64,000 nt of DNA from Metopolophium dirhodum (Eukaryota; Arthropoda; Insecta; Hemiptera; Aphididae): NCBI RefSeq assembly GCF_019925205.1, contig NC_083566.1, forward strand, positions 8,122,001 through 8,186,000, given 5' to 3'. Shown here piece after piece: positions 11,392-23,399 of this stretch. The notes beneath the pieces were generated by a model. It made no database searches. It had not been told where the DNA came from and saw only the letters and a program-made list of their open reading frames with translations. The position numbers and the translations under genes are program-made. Position 1 is the stretch's first letter. Each line of letters begins with the position of its first letter.

Positions 11392-14300
11392 AGTTAATAT
11401 ATTAAACGAAAAGTACGTTTAGACTTTTATAATGTATTATAAATGATCCGCAAAGTTCGTTGTAACAAATAAGTACTTATAACTATAACTGATTAGGTAC
11501 TGAATACTATAACTTTTAAAATGCTGTATATACATACCACATACGTAATATTTTAAAATGTCCAATAATAACTTTATACCAATTGTGTTTAATTAAAATT
11601 AATGAGTTAATTAATTAATTTATGAGCTAGTAAGACAACACATGACAACACGCGTACCTTTAGGCTTTAAGTCACGTTTCTAATACACCACGCGTGTCAC
11701 GTTGAGCTGAATATACTCAACTGGTAGGTAACGTGTAACCAATATTTCGTTACCTTAGTACTTGCCTAAGGTATCAAACTATGCAATATACAGAAGCGAC
11801 ATGATATAGTGTATTGTATTGGAAAGTCGGCTTTTCGTAACTCGTTAGCGGGTAACCACGGATTTTCCGTAGGTCAGTCTTAAAAGAAAACTGTGCAGAC
11901 GTTTTTCTCACGTCCGACGCGCCGTCCGATTTTCAATGTTTTCTTTGGAGACATTTAATTCGTCTGACCAACGAAAAATGTTAGGTAGATACCTATATTA
12001 TTCACTAGCGAGCGAGTTACCACGATAACTGTCCCATTATCGATTGTCTGCAGTTAAAGTCGTCGCCCGAAATTATCTCGATCATGGAGTTCGATTTTCG
12101 GACAAATCGTTTTCGAAAGTGCGACGACATATTGGTGAAACGAGTTTATAGTATTAATGTATTATATTAAATGCTTACGCATACTTGCGATTCCATCACT
12201 ATCAGTCCGTCACATTACACGTTTCCCGAGAATTTACCGAGGGTGGTGTGTCAAGGTAAGACGCTGCACATCAGTCACCCCACTCGGCACTCACCCAATC
12301 ACCCATATATATATATAATTATGTATATTATATACAAGTTACTCGTAGGATCCTCTACGGCTGTAATTTACAGTTTATTGTAGTTTTGCATAAATTATAA
12401 TATAATACAACCATTATTCCTACTACCTATTCATGTATATTATACTGTAGGTTTGTAAAATCCATATTATAATATTATATTACAACCTTGAGATAAAATA
12501 GTCATGTGATCACTAAGTCCTTAAGTGTTTAAAAAACGATCTCTAAAAACTATAAGGATAATTTAAAATTCCAAAAATCAGAATTCGGGTATAACTGCAT
12601 AATTTAAGCATAATTATGTGTTGAGTTATTTCCTTAAAAAATCATCCTGTATATCTATATATTACAGTTGTTACATATGCATGAGGCCCAGCCTACCAGG
12701 TACGTATTAAAAGGAGGCTAGATGGATAATTATTGACAAGTACTTTGAATACATATAATTGGCCCGAGTGGCGCTATTTTAATATGGTAATGACGAAGAG
12801 ACTAGTACTATTTTCTGAGTGCTGTGATCATATTAGCTGATGGTATTTATAAGTAAATATGGGGGAAGGATTACCACTATGGGACCGATAGGACCTATAG
12901 GTCATGGAAGTCATAGTATATACTATATGAAAATCTATTTTAATGAAATACATTCAGCAAGTCAACCTATATATTGGGTAAACATTTCAATATTATACAA
13001 CTTTATGAAATATTTTATTATTATTGATTATAACACCATATTGACAAATAATCTAATATTCACGGTATACCGTATATACGAACTACCACGAGGGCGTTGG
13101 CGTATATGATGGTCATGCACCCTTGTAATTACGCCACTGCACGAGCTTATGTGAACAAGCATAAAGTTCGTGCGCTGCAGTAAGCGATGCACGACCATTT
13201 AATACCGTTCACTCTGACGATAGCACAGCGTCGTTTGAAATTGATACTTAAAACCAAATCAGATATTTTATGATGTCCGAACTTTTTATCAAAATAACGG
13301 GAACATCATCGACGTATTGTTTGAAATTCTTGGTTTTTATATAGGAACTCCCGTGAGCCACACGACGTTGACCAAGGTATAGTGGAATCGGGTGACGGTA
13401 TATGAGAAGGGCGATTCTTCTACATACTACAGTTATTAATTTGTATGAAAATTAATTATCGTCTTCTCATAATTATATTTAATAATAATGTTATATACAA
13501 GAATTGTATGGAACAATTTAATTTTTAATCACGCAATCGTTCTTAAACGTCATAATTAAAATAAGTACCTACTACCTAGGTAGTAGGTAGTACCTATTTA
13601 ATAATATTAAAACAATTTGTATGCAAGATGAAATTCGAGGTCTCAGTATGTATATCCGAGGTTCGTCTTGCGGTGCACCTATATATACGTGGTAGTTGCA
13701 TCTTCGGAGTATATACTTAAAAAACTTACATTACTCATACATTATGAGTCACAATATATGTATGCTCATGTGTTCACAAGCTAGTTTTGCGTTTAATTTT
13801 TCAAATAATGATGATAAACAATGATTATAATATATTAACTTATGTACAGGTGCTATTATTTGGTTTTTAAAAAACGATATACTTGAATTTGCTTACATAA
13901 TTTCTTCTCCGTTCATCTACTTGTGTTTACAATCTACCTATTATACATATTATATAAATGTTAAATTTTCTATTGATCCATAAGGTTACATCGCGAGGGT
14001 ATCCAGTGGGCCTCCTTCACCGCGCCATTTCATGTTTTGTACCTTAGCTATCAAATTTACTTATTGTTTTTTATATAAATATTACAGATTGTAAATATCC
14101 TATTTTTATCTCATAAAAAAAAAAAAAAAAGCGCGTTTTGCTGATAGACTTTGGGGTAACCTAGAACCAGTTGATTTGAACGTGTTCCTTTTGACCCGTG
14201 TGACTAAATATTATATATCTCGAGCGTATATTGACTATATTCTAATATTACGCATGTTGTGCGACAGGACGCGAAAAACGTACATAATGTATACCTACTT

Positions 14301-16550
14301 ACAGGTTACAAAGCAGTACTCGCGTGCGGTATAGGGTGTAACGACACGCCTTTGACGAGTCATCCTCGTTCGACGGTCCGAAGCGCAGCAGTGGAGGAGA
14401 GAGAAGAAATAAAAACGTTCACCGCTTCATCGGCTTATAATCTATAATGAGAATCGTATACATATTATAATATATTGTCACATAATATATATACTGTGCG
14501 CAGCCACTACCTATATATATATATATGTATACGCAAGCGTTGTATACAAACATAATAATAATATATTGTTGTATTATATATATATATATTTTATTAACGT
14601 ATACAAATATAATGAGAGTGACTCGTTAAGAGGCCAGAGGGCAACGTTTCCGTTTACGGACGGAGCACGAAAAATCATATCTTCCTATCGGATCTCCGCA
14701 CGGTGTGCCGGTCCAACACGATGGGTCTCTCGCGTAGTCGCATGCGTATATTATATTGTGTATGAGTCATTAATTCCGGAACAATGGGAAAACAACGGGT
14801 CGGAAAAAACGAAAATAAACGTTGAGATCGAGTGTGCGAGTATAATATTGTTTATATGAGGGGAGGAGTGGGGCGTACACGAAAATATGTCTGATAATAA
14901 TATGTAAGTATACGCACATAATACGATGGGTATATTATGTGTATCTATATTCACTATTCACACGTATGTATTCACTAAATATTTACACATTTTATGTATT
15001 CACACATAGGTATTTTAATATATATTATAATATTATAAACTAACATTTCATACCGATCGCGATGGAATTCAAACCGGAGAAACGATCGATTTCCCTGGAG
15101 GCGACATGTAAACGTCACGTCGCACAAAACACGTCTGCTGCTGCAGTGTGCGGTCCACGCAACGCACAAAATATTTTACATACCGATGTCGACTGTGGTA
15201 CATATTTTAAATATTTTCCAAGTGTATAATATAATATTTATAGGTAGGATTGTAGGATTTAGGCATTTACATTTTAAAGCATGTTGTGAGTATTTTAAGA
15301 TGTACAAACAATTTACAATTTTAAAATTCTCATAACTCGCTTCAAAATTAAAATATAATAAAAATCCTATGAGATACCCTAGATAATAATCTAACCTTTA
15401 AATTTTATGAGACGTAAATTCACTCTAATTTTTAAAGTAACGGAGCTAAACGTCATCATCTGAGCGTACAATTTGCTATGCCGGACGTGTGTAAGACGGA
15501 GACAACATATTATGCGAGTGCGACGTCTTCTTAAGGAGTTTATAATAGGTATACGGTAAACCTATTTCTGTATTAAATGGATAGGTAATTCAATTCTATA
15601 CATGGGCAGACGGCTGAAATTAATCGTAAGTATGAAGAGAATCTTTGATCATTGATGGTTTCTATGAGATTTCTCTTCAAAATAGCATATGGGTAAACAT
15701 ACTAAACATATTTTGTTCCAATATAAGATAATATTATGTACCTATATACACTAAAAAGCATGCTTTGTTGACACTTATTACAATTACACGGTACACGCAC
15801 GTTATATTGACGTTGTTACTGTTAAACTAGAAACCTGAAAAGAGCTACAACAGCTAGGTCAGGATTTTAAATCTCGAAAACTATATACAATTTAAGCAAA
15901 CGTTATTAGTGTGCAGGAGTTCTTGAAAATTTGTCTCGCGACCTCATAACCCACAAAAAAACTATGTAGGTACCTGCTGCAGTCACATTATACTGTGCGA
16001 CGAATCATTGACCTCAGTCGGGTGTGTTTTCTCCATTGTTAAAAACATACCTACTTTGAAGTTTAAACCGCACAACATCAACAAGTAACAACAGTTTTAC
16101 TAATAGATATAGGTAGACACTAAACCCACATATAACCACATAATATTATCGCCAAACAATATTACACACTATTAATTTCGAAGTTTTAACTTTTTTGAAA
16201 ATATTTTTTAAAAATAATTACGTTATTGCAAAACAACATTTTTGAAAAAAAATTGAATTTTCACAATTTTCAAGTTAACAATTTCCAAGTTTCTTACTTT
16301 TTTAAATGAAAACAAACATTTTTGAATCCATATTTCGTAGCAGAATAATTTTTTTGACACGTACCTATATAAAAATTGAATTTTTACGAGTAGTTAATAT
16401 TAGTTATAATATAACTTATATGCGGTGATACTCCATTGAGTACGGTTCAGTTTTTTAATAACACCATTGAGCACAGAAAAAATATTCTCATTTCTCTCAA
16501 CCTTGTCAACATTTGTTGGACGCCGTCTACACCAGGCCTGCAACCGGTAG
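11392..16550. other. Intergenic DNA with CpG-rich patches, no gene assigned
   Basis: Mostly AT-rich, with several CpG-rich patches (11,820-12,250; 14,240-14,420; 14,630-14,840; 15,045-15,165) that could be promoters or first exons of genes whose other exons lie outside or were not recognised. At 12,085 an ATG opens MEFDFRTNRFRKCDDILVKR for 28 codons, with no supporting homology. A 24-bp perfect palindrome lies at 13,566-13,589. TA runs occur near 12,307 and 14,512. I see no RNA gene. Confidence 0.4.
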
Positions 16551-17317
16551 GTGGAAAAAAGCCCATGGAAAAAAAGCCCAGAAAATAAATATAAACGTGA
16601 ACACATGTATACTCTACTCCTAATTAGTAATTACCATGTACGTATAACCATTTACCTAGTATCAAACCTAGTTTATATAAAGTTAACCTAGTTTAGGATA
16701 TAAACTATAAACTTGAGCAACAAAAAAGAAGCTCATATAATATTTTCAATAGAACGAAGAATAACGATGATAATTATTTTGTTGCAATTAAATTTAAATT
16801 ATATTTATATATACTAATATTGTAGGTACATTTAAATTTTTATTATACTTATATAGTTATATATGATTAATAGTTAAGTATAAGTCATATTCAGACATAT
16901 AATTATTTATATTTGAAATTTTAAGATTTTATTTTACTTCTTTTACATAAGAGTATCCGTATATAAAATTGCCTATATTGGCTTCTATACAATTAACAAA
17001 TGTATATTACTAGTTATTATTATTTATGATTATTATCTGTTAAAGTAGTATATGTATATACCTGAGACTTATGTTTTTTTACTTATAATTTATAACAAAA
17101 TATGTCATGACGTATGTACATATTGTGTTCATATTTATATTTTTATTTGATTTACAATCTATGTTTTATACAATTAACAATTTATTATTATTTTTATTAT
17201 AATATATTATCATATTTTGGTATGGTAAATGGTAATTCCTAATTAGGAGTAACTATTCATGTGTTCAAATTTATATTTATATTTCTGGGCTTTTTTTCTT
17301 GGGCTTTTTTTGTCCGC
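16551..17317. mobile_element. TIR element with GAAAAAAAGCCC ends
   Basis: Arms of about 85-90 bp face each other at 16,551-16,640 and 17,228-17,317. Each arm has two AAAAAAAGCCC units spaced about 15-17 bp apart, followed by AAATATAAA, GAACACATG and CTCCTAATTAG. The interior is AT-rich and non-coding. The total of about 770 bp suggests a non-autonomous DNA transposon. I could not find a convincing target duplication, so the exact ends and superfamily are open. Confidence 0.65.
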
Positions 17318-18300
17318 GATTCCTGCAACTTGTGCGTGTCCTATAAAATACGAGTTTATTACGAGTAACAAGTATTAACACGTTTTCGTCCTTTGTACGA
17401 TTATTATTCGTTATCTACACATTTATTATTCTATTTTTGTGTTTTCTAGATAAACAATACGCTTTCCAATGTCGACGAGGTCTTTTCGTTGTTAGTCCCG
17501 CATAATATAGTAACTTAAACACAACTATATAACTACCTATCAGTCGTTACACCGTATATAAAAGTAGATAATTTTCGGTGTACAGTGTACTCAACGTCTC
17601 AATGTTTCCGACTTAGTAATGATAATATGCAATATACTATATACAGAAAAATCGACTCAATCGGGTTGCTGGGTTGTAGTCTTTTGTTGTATTTATTTAA
17701 GTTTTGACGAGCAGAGTCCATCTATATTTTGTGGGGTAGCCGGGTAGGTATACCCGTAGTAAAATACTGCAGTGTAAATGTGTAATTTCCTTGAATTCGA
17801 CGACGTATATTGTACATTATTTAGAAACGCTCGTTAATAATTGAATCAGGAAAAAAAACCGCCTGTAATTTATTGTATACCTATATTATTATAATACCTA
17901 TCATGTGCGCAGCTAATATCATATATTTTTATGTATAATATTATTCTATATGTATAATATATTGTTAGGACTTGTAGCTATTATATTTTATAATATATTG
18001 TATATGTATATATATATATATATATAATAAAAATCGATCGCATTTCAAGCCTGCGGGTAGACACATTCATTCGAAGGCTATTTGCACGTTTCGGATAATT
18101 TACTACATTTTTGGTAAAGATAAATGATGCGGCACTACAAAGTACAAATTACAGAGTATAGATGTTGCACGTTTAAGTATTTTATGATCACCATCTTTGC
18201 TTCTGGTCACAGAATCGCGAAACACGCGCCGTGACGGCCAGGTAACGTTCACACGTCCCATCGTGTCTCGCCACATATAGAACAGTAATTTGAATATACT

Positions 18301-18566
18301 CGGTGGCGTATACAAGGGGGGACGTGAGGGGGTCAGATCCCCTCCTATTGGCTTTGGAGTGGATAATCTTCCATATTGTGTTTGATGTGAATTTCGAATC
18401 AATTCAAATTAATATATTATTCATTGTTCCTTATTGTTAAATATTTAACTACCTAAATAAAAGTTTTGAGTGGGTAGGGAATTTTCCAATATTCCCCTCC
18501 CATTTAGCTATGTCGTTTTCTTTTTTTGATCCCTCCCCCCTTTCAGAAATCATGTCTACGCAACTG
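18301..18566. mobile_element. hAT-like MITE with perfect 8-bp target duplication
   Basis: A 266-bp element bounded by AATATACT at 18,293-18,300 and again at 18,567-18,574. The ends are inverted (left CGGTGGCGTATACAAGGGGG; right complement CAGTTGCGTAGACATG then a GGGG tract). G- and C-runs sit just inside both ends. It has no coding capacity: the 99-codon open frame crossing it is by-product. An 8-bp duplication and CAGTKGCGTA ends fit the hAT superfamily. Confidence 0.75.
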
Positions 18567-19189
18567 AATATACTGACGGAATTATGAATGTCGGTAGGTA
18601 CCTATATATGTGTACCTATATAGTCACACTTAATAAAGATGGGTATTTTGAAATATTATAGGTAGGTACTATAAGAATATGGCACCAGTAATAATGAATA
18701 AGTAAGGCATAACATTAAATATTGATAGTCGGAAAAAAAATCACCAGGAAAAAATCCTCAAAGCAACTATTTAGTTTTTAAATTATAAAAATAATAAAAA
18801 ATAATAATATGTAATAATTATGGCTCGAATTTAAATGCCCTAAGAATTCTCCAAATGTATACTAAAAAAAATATTTTAACCGCAATAAAGCCCTTAAATA
18901 TGAACCGAAAATTGTTTTAACAATTCTTAACCAACCAAAATTGGTAGAAATACAAAATTAAAGTTTTTTTTTTCAATTATCAGATGTATGAAATGGATTT
19001 TGCACTTGAAAAGCATTTACTGCAGTTTAGTACCATGGGATTTTCCAAAATATAATGCATTTTTCATTCAAATTTGGGCTCTAGTAATAATAATAATAAT
19101 GTCAGTCAGACAGTCAATATAAGACAAAGTTAGATCTAATTTGCAGAAGTTGTTAGAAAAAAAACACATCATTGTAAAATCAATACATT

Positions 19190-19350
19190 CATCGCTCCTC
19201 TCAGAATCTAAAAACGGGTAAGTGGATGTCACTCTACTGTACAGTAGGTTACAACTTACAAGCGAGTCACTGTAATGGATGGTATTAAATTTTAATTTAA
19301 TATAATATCATATTGTATCCGAAAACCGATTCTGAGTGAAGGCGGTCTGT
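19190..19350. repeat. Dispersed repeat fragment ending CCGATTCTGAGTG
   Basis: The segment GTCACTGTAATGG...TATCCGAAAACCGATTCTGAG resembles 57,380-57,475 (GTCACTGTAAAATGG...ATACGAAAAACGATTCTGAG), so both are copies of one interspersed repeat. An inverted partner of the GATTCTGAG end lies at about 19,190-19,215. Confidence 0.5.
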
Positions 19351-20135
19351 CGGCCTATATTATTAATAATTTTTAAACAGTATATTTAAATATCTTATAG
19401 TTATTTTATATATTTATCAATTAAGCACTATATATTTCACCGCTACCAATTAATAGTCCAAGCAGCCCACTTCCCTTATTGCTCTAATGTGATATCTATA
19501 ATCTATAAACATAATAATACCTATTGAATGCTTATAAGTCATATTATTCCTAAATACACATAAGATATATAACAATGAATTTCAGTATAAAATCGATTAT
19601 CCACGGGGCGTTTCTTACAACCGACCACCGCGATTTCTGGCGAGACACTATGAATGTCCAAAAGTCCCGGAATTACCCTATAATATCTCTGTAAAAATCA
19701 ATATTTTTAAATACACCGCTTTTCAGTAATGGATAATATCCATATTATATAATATCATAATATATAATATCCTATATTATAGTACAGTATAGGTAATACT
19801 ACCTATACTCAACTACCTATCTACAATAGAATATAACAAAAAACCAAAATGGATCGCTTATTGTACAGTCATATAAATCAATCTCGATTTGCATAGGCAT
19901 GATCTGTGATCTAAACTTTTTTCAAGTATTAGGTAATCTTATATCTTGAATCATAACTGATATAAATTGACTTTAAAAATACAATAATAACTGACACGGA
20001 TTGTGGTTATTATAGATATCAACACTATCAACAATTCTGCCCCCCTGCCAACAAAGTCTGATCTCGCATAATATAATATGCTCGATTGTACGCAAATTTA
20101 TTTTCGATGATATTCCACGTATATATAACTATAAT

Positions 20136-20303
20136 CATTGGCGCAAATAGGGGAGGAGTCGCTTGGGGGGACTTAGTCCCCCCAAATGTCGGTCAAGTCC
20201 TCCCAGATCAAAATCTAGTAATTAGCAAATAGCAATATGTACTAAGCAATATGGCCTATGGGCTCGAGTCCCACCAAAAAAATTCAGTCAATTTGCGCAT
20301 ATG
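20136..20303. mobile_element. Short hAT-like MITE
   Basis: A 168-bp element with inverted ends CATTGGCGCAAATAGGGG and (complement of the right end) CATATGCGCAAATTGACT, flanked by ACTATAAT at 20,128-20,135 and ACTATATT at 20,304-20,311, an 8-bp duplication with one difference. A CCCCCC/GGGGGG hairpin lies near the left end. It is non-coding. Confidence 0.65.
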
Positions 20304-20931
20304 ACTATATTATATTAAATTATATATTATATATTAAATTCGATATACAACGCAGTGCAGTAGGTATATTCCTGCAGCGTTTGCAGTTATAACGTGCGGA
20401 GGGAGTCATAGGTGCGGTTTCTCGCTGTAGGTTTCTAAATTTGTATATATGTACCGGTACGGCTGTACATAAAGGGAATGAAATAATTTTTTCCCGTAGA
20501 GATCCGATCGGTGTATCTACCTATCGTATATATACTATACTGCCGCGGACACGCATGCGTGCGGCCTCAGCAAAGTAAGCATAGAGAGGTATACCTATAC
20601 AGAAACATATTATAATATATAGCTACACAATATTATAATGTAAGTATACGTTTTAAACGCGTTACGACATAATATGTATATATATACATTATATTATTGT
20701 ATTTATACTGCAAGTGGGTATAGGCATACTCGTATATATGGTTTATAATACATATTATACGGCCATAATATAATATATCGCGCGTATTTAGGTATATTAT
20801 AGCCTTTCGGGACGGACCATACGACAAAACATAATATCTAACCTGCGTCCTGCAGTACCTTACCAGCTGGTGGCTAAATTATATTACATAGGTACCCTGA
20901 ACACGTTACGACATAATATGGTGCCTATGTA

Positions 20932-21165
20932 CAGTGGCGTGACAAACTGAAAATTTTCCAGAGGCCAGTTACAATTATCCCAAGTATTTATGCATAATAA
21001 TGTATTATATTTAGTATGACAAGTTATATTTCAGATCGTTATTGACTACCTATTGAGAATATCAAATTAAATTTACTAGGGGGCCCACTGGCTACCACCC
21101 ACCCCTCTATTTAAGAAAAATTTCAGAGGCCGAGGCCTCTGAAATTACCGTTTGCCACGCCACTG
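20932..21165. mobile_element. CAGTGGCGTG-CAAAC MITE
   Basis: A 234-bp non-coding element with inverted ends CAGTGGCGTGACAAACTG and CAGTGGCGTGGCAAACGG (complement of the right end). The flanks CCTATGTA (left) and CCTATATGTA (right) are compatible with an 8-bp target duplication carrying a later AT insertion. The inner GAGGCCGAGGCCTC at the right forms its own small palindrome. Confidence 0.65.
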
Positions 21166-21184
21166 CCTATATGTAGGTTTTTAA

Positions 21185-21560
21185 AGCGCGGGCGGCGGCA
21201 TGCGTGTGAACGGCGCTCGTGTCGTATAATATAATAATATTATATCGTCGGCGTGCAGCCGTGTTGTGTATTATAATAATAATATTATTATTAGGAGGAG
21301 CGTTGGCTACCAATGCGATGGTTGCGCAGGAGGCGGAGCACCACCTTCCGGTCTCGCTGAGGATCGGGCGGGGGCGGCGGCGGCGGCGGCGGCGGGTAGT
21401 CGGCGTCCGTGGGAAAGCTCTCCGGCGGAAAGTTCATTGCCGGTCACACGGCGAAGCGCGAGCCCCGCGGCTCCGGAGGCTAGACGTGTCACGACAGAGC
21501 CACTGCAGCTGACGCCGCCGCGTACCTACAAGACGTATCATATCGGCCGTCGTCGTGCGT
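21185..21560. other. GC-rich island with GGC triplet repeat
   Basis: A sharply GC-rich block in AT-rich DNA, with seven or so GGC units at about 21,372-21,395 and many CGs. Overlapping open frames on both strands are arginine- or alanine-rich products of the triplet repeat and give no recognisable domain. A CpG-island promoter or untranslated first exon is possible, but no splice-linked coding exon was found. Confidence 0.4.
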
Positions 21561-21716
21561 ACGTCGTCGTCGTCGTTGCTATTATTATTTTTTTTATATT
21601 AATTATTATATATATTATTATGTAGTTGCAGGTTACCGGCGCATTGCGCAGTTTATTTTGTTGCCGTCTCGCGTGAAGAGAAATTAGTATGTGGCACGGT
21701 GCGTTATAATATAATA

Positions 21717-23167
21717 TACCGGGTGATCCATTTAACGTAGTAAGACACTATCATTATTTCAAAAACGATCAACGTTAACATTTTAGGTCGTTAAAAAACA
21801 ACATTTTTTTAAAATATATATATATTTTTTATAGTTATCGTTTTTTTTTTTAAATATTTTTAATAATTTTTTTTAATGACAAAATTTTTTAGTCCACTTA
21901 GTAGCGTATATAGGGGTGAAACCCCCTGGTCTAGGGCCCATAGTGAAATTACAGGTTGGATTCAAACATAGTACCACATATATGCATGTTGCTTTATGCA
22001 TAAATATATATTTATACGTATATGCATGTATATATTATACTAAATAGGTAACCATACCCCGTGGCTCGTACGTACTTTTGATGTCATAACTAAGGTTTTT
22101 GTTTTTTTTTTATAGTCTATATGAATTATGAAAATTTGAATTTAAATTGTATACTTGCTGATCAGTGATGCTTATGAGAGTTATCTTTACAGTTTACATG
22201 CATTACGTCAATTGTGCGTTCTATTTTTTGGAAATTGATTTCCATTCATTGTTGTATTTGCACTGTTTTTAGGAATCTTTCAACACTATAGGTTAATTAA
22301 AAACGTTTTGGAGGTATCAACAAGGAAATGTTAGATTATCAGGACTTAATTTTTGACGATTCATCGTATAATATAACAATAACTGTAGATGAAATTGTCA
22401 ATCTTTTATTTTTTTAAATACATATATATATATATATATATTTGTATTTCAATATTTATTATACGATCTGTATAATTATGTATGTACAATAAGTATCAGT
22501 GATAATGTTAGTATTTTATGATTTGTGGTCTTGAGGGAAGAATCTATCCATTGATATAAATTTACGGTGGTGGGGAATGATCCCTAAAATAAATAAAAAT
22601 TAATTTTACATAACATTTATAGTATTATAATAATAAATATTTATAAAATACAATTGCACCACGCTATACAAGTGTTATAATAATATTCGAATCGTATATA
22701 TAAATTTACCTTAGTAGTTAGTATAACTCCTATAGCGCCAACTCTATTTCTATTGTTTATGTTATAATTATAATTTATAACCACTTGGCTCCCTAAAAAA
22801 TGTCTAGTTAAAGCTATATTAGTGTTATGCTTGACCAGTGGTAAATTGGCCCATATTTAGTGAAAATAATTCCTATATGCGCCACAGACTCCATCTAAAT
22901 TCTAAACTTTAAATACTAATAAGTTATAACTAATAAATTACTTGTTTGACCAAAATTTGATTTATTTAGATTTTAGATCAAAAAACTCCGAATAATATTC
23001 TGCTTCAGAATATGAAACAAAACGAATGTTGTCATTCAAAATAGTAAAAAATATAAATTATCCCCAAAAATTTTATACGTAACGATAACTTAAAATTATG
23101 TACAAGAAATATTTTCAAAAACGTTTGTTTTCTGAAATGATATTGCGTTAAATAGATCACCCCGTAT
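21717..23167. mobile_element. 1.45-kb TIR element with GGGTGATCYATTTAACG ends
   Basis: The left end TACCGGGTGATCCATTTAACG (21,717 on) faces the right end, whose complement is TACGGGGTGATCTATTTAACG (up to about 23,167). The similarity extends about 40 bp inward (TATCATT-TTTCA-AAAAC). The flanks are TA-rich, so a TA/TATA target duplication is possible but cannot be proven. The interior is AT-rich, without a transposase frame, so it is probably non-autonomous. It carries one copy of a 60-bp segment that is repeated perfectly just outside its right end. Confidence 0.6.
22661..22720 (+). repeat. 60-bp perfect direct repeat, copy 1
   Basis: It begins ACGCTATACAAGTG and ends TTAGTAGTTA. It is identical over 60 bp to 23,339-23,398 and lies inside the TIR element. 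Confidence 0.85.
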
Positions 23168-23338
23168 ATATTATATTATAAGTACCACAGATCACAATAG
23201 TACACAAATCACCACGAGGTAATTATAATATCTCAGTCGTTATTTTATTATGTTATATTGTGCCATAAGTATTATTATATTGTTACATTAATCTGTATAC
23301 AGATGTAACTATTTTATATATATGTAAATAGACGTTGT

Positions 23339-23398
23339 ACGCTATACAAGTGTTATAATAATATTCGAATCGTATATATAAATTTACCTTAGTAGTTA
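23339..23398 (+). repeat. 60-bp perfect direct repeat, copy 2
   Basis: Identical to 22,661-22,720, at an offset of 678 bp, and about 170 bp beyond the right end of the TIR element. Perfect identity implies a recent duplication, gene conversion or an assembly overlap. Confidence 0.85.
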
Positions 23399-23399
23399 T

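Noticed and set aside
21219..21625. Three open frames in the GC island
   Set aside because: They are products of the GGC repeat in different frames, with low-complexity Arg, Ala or Gly content.
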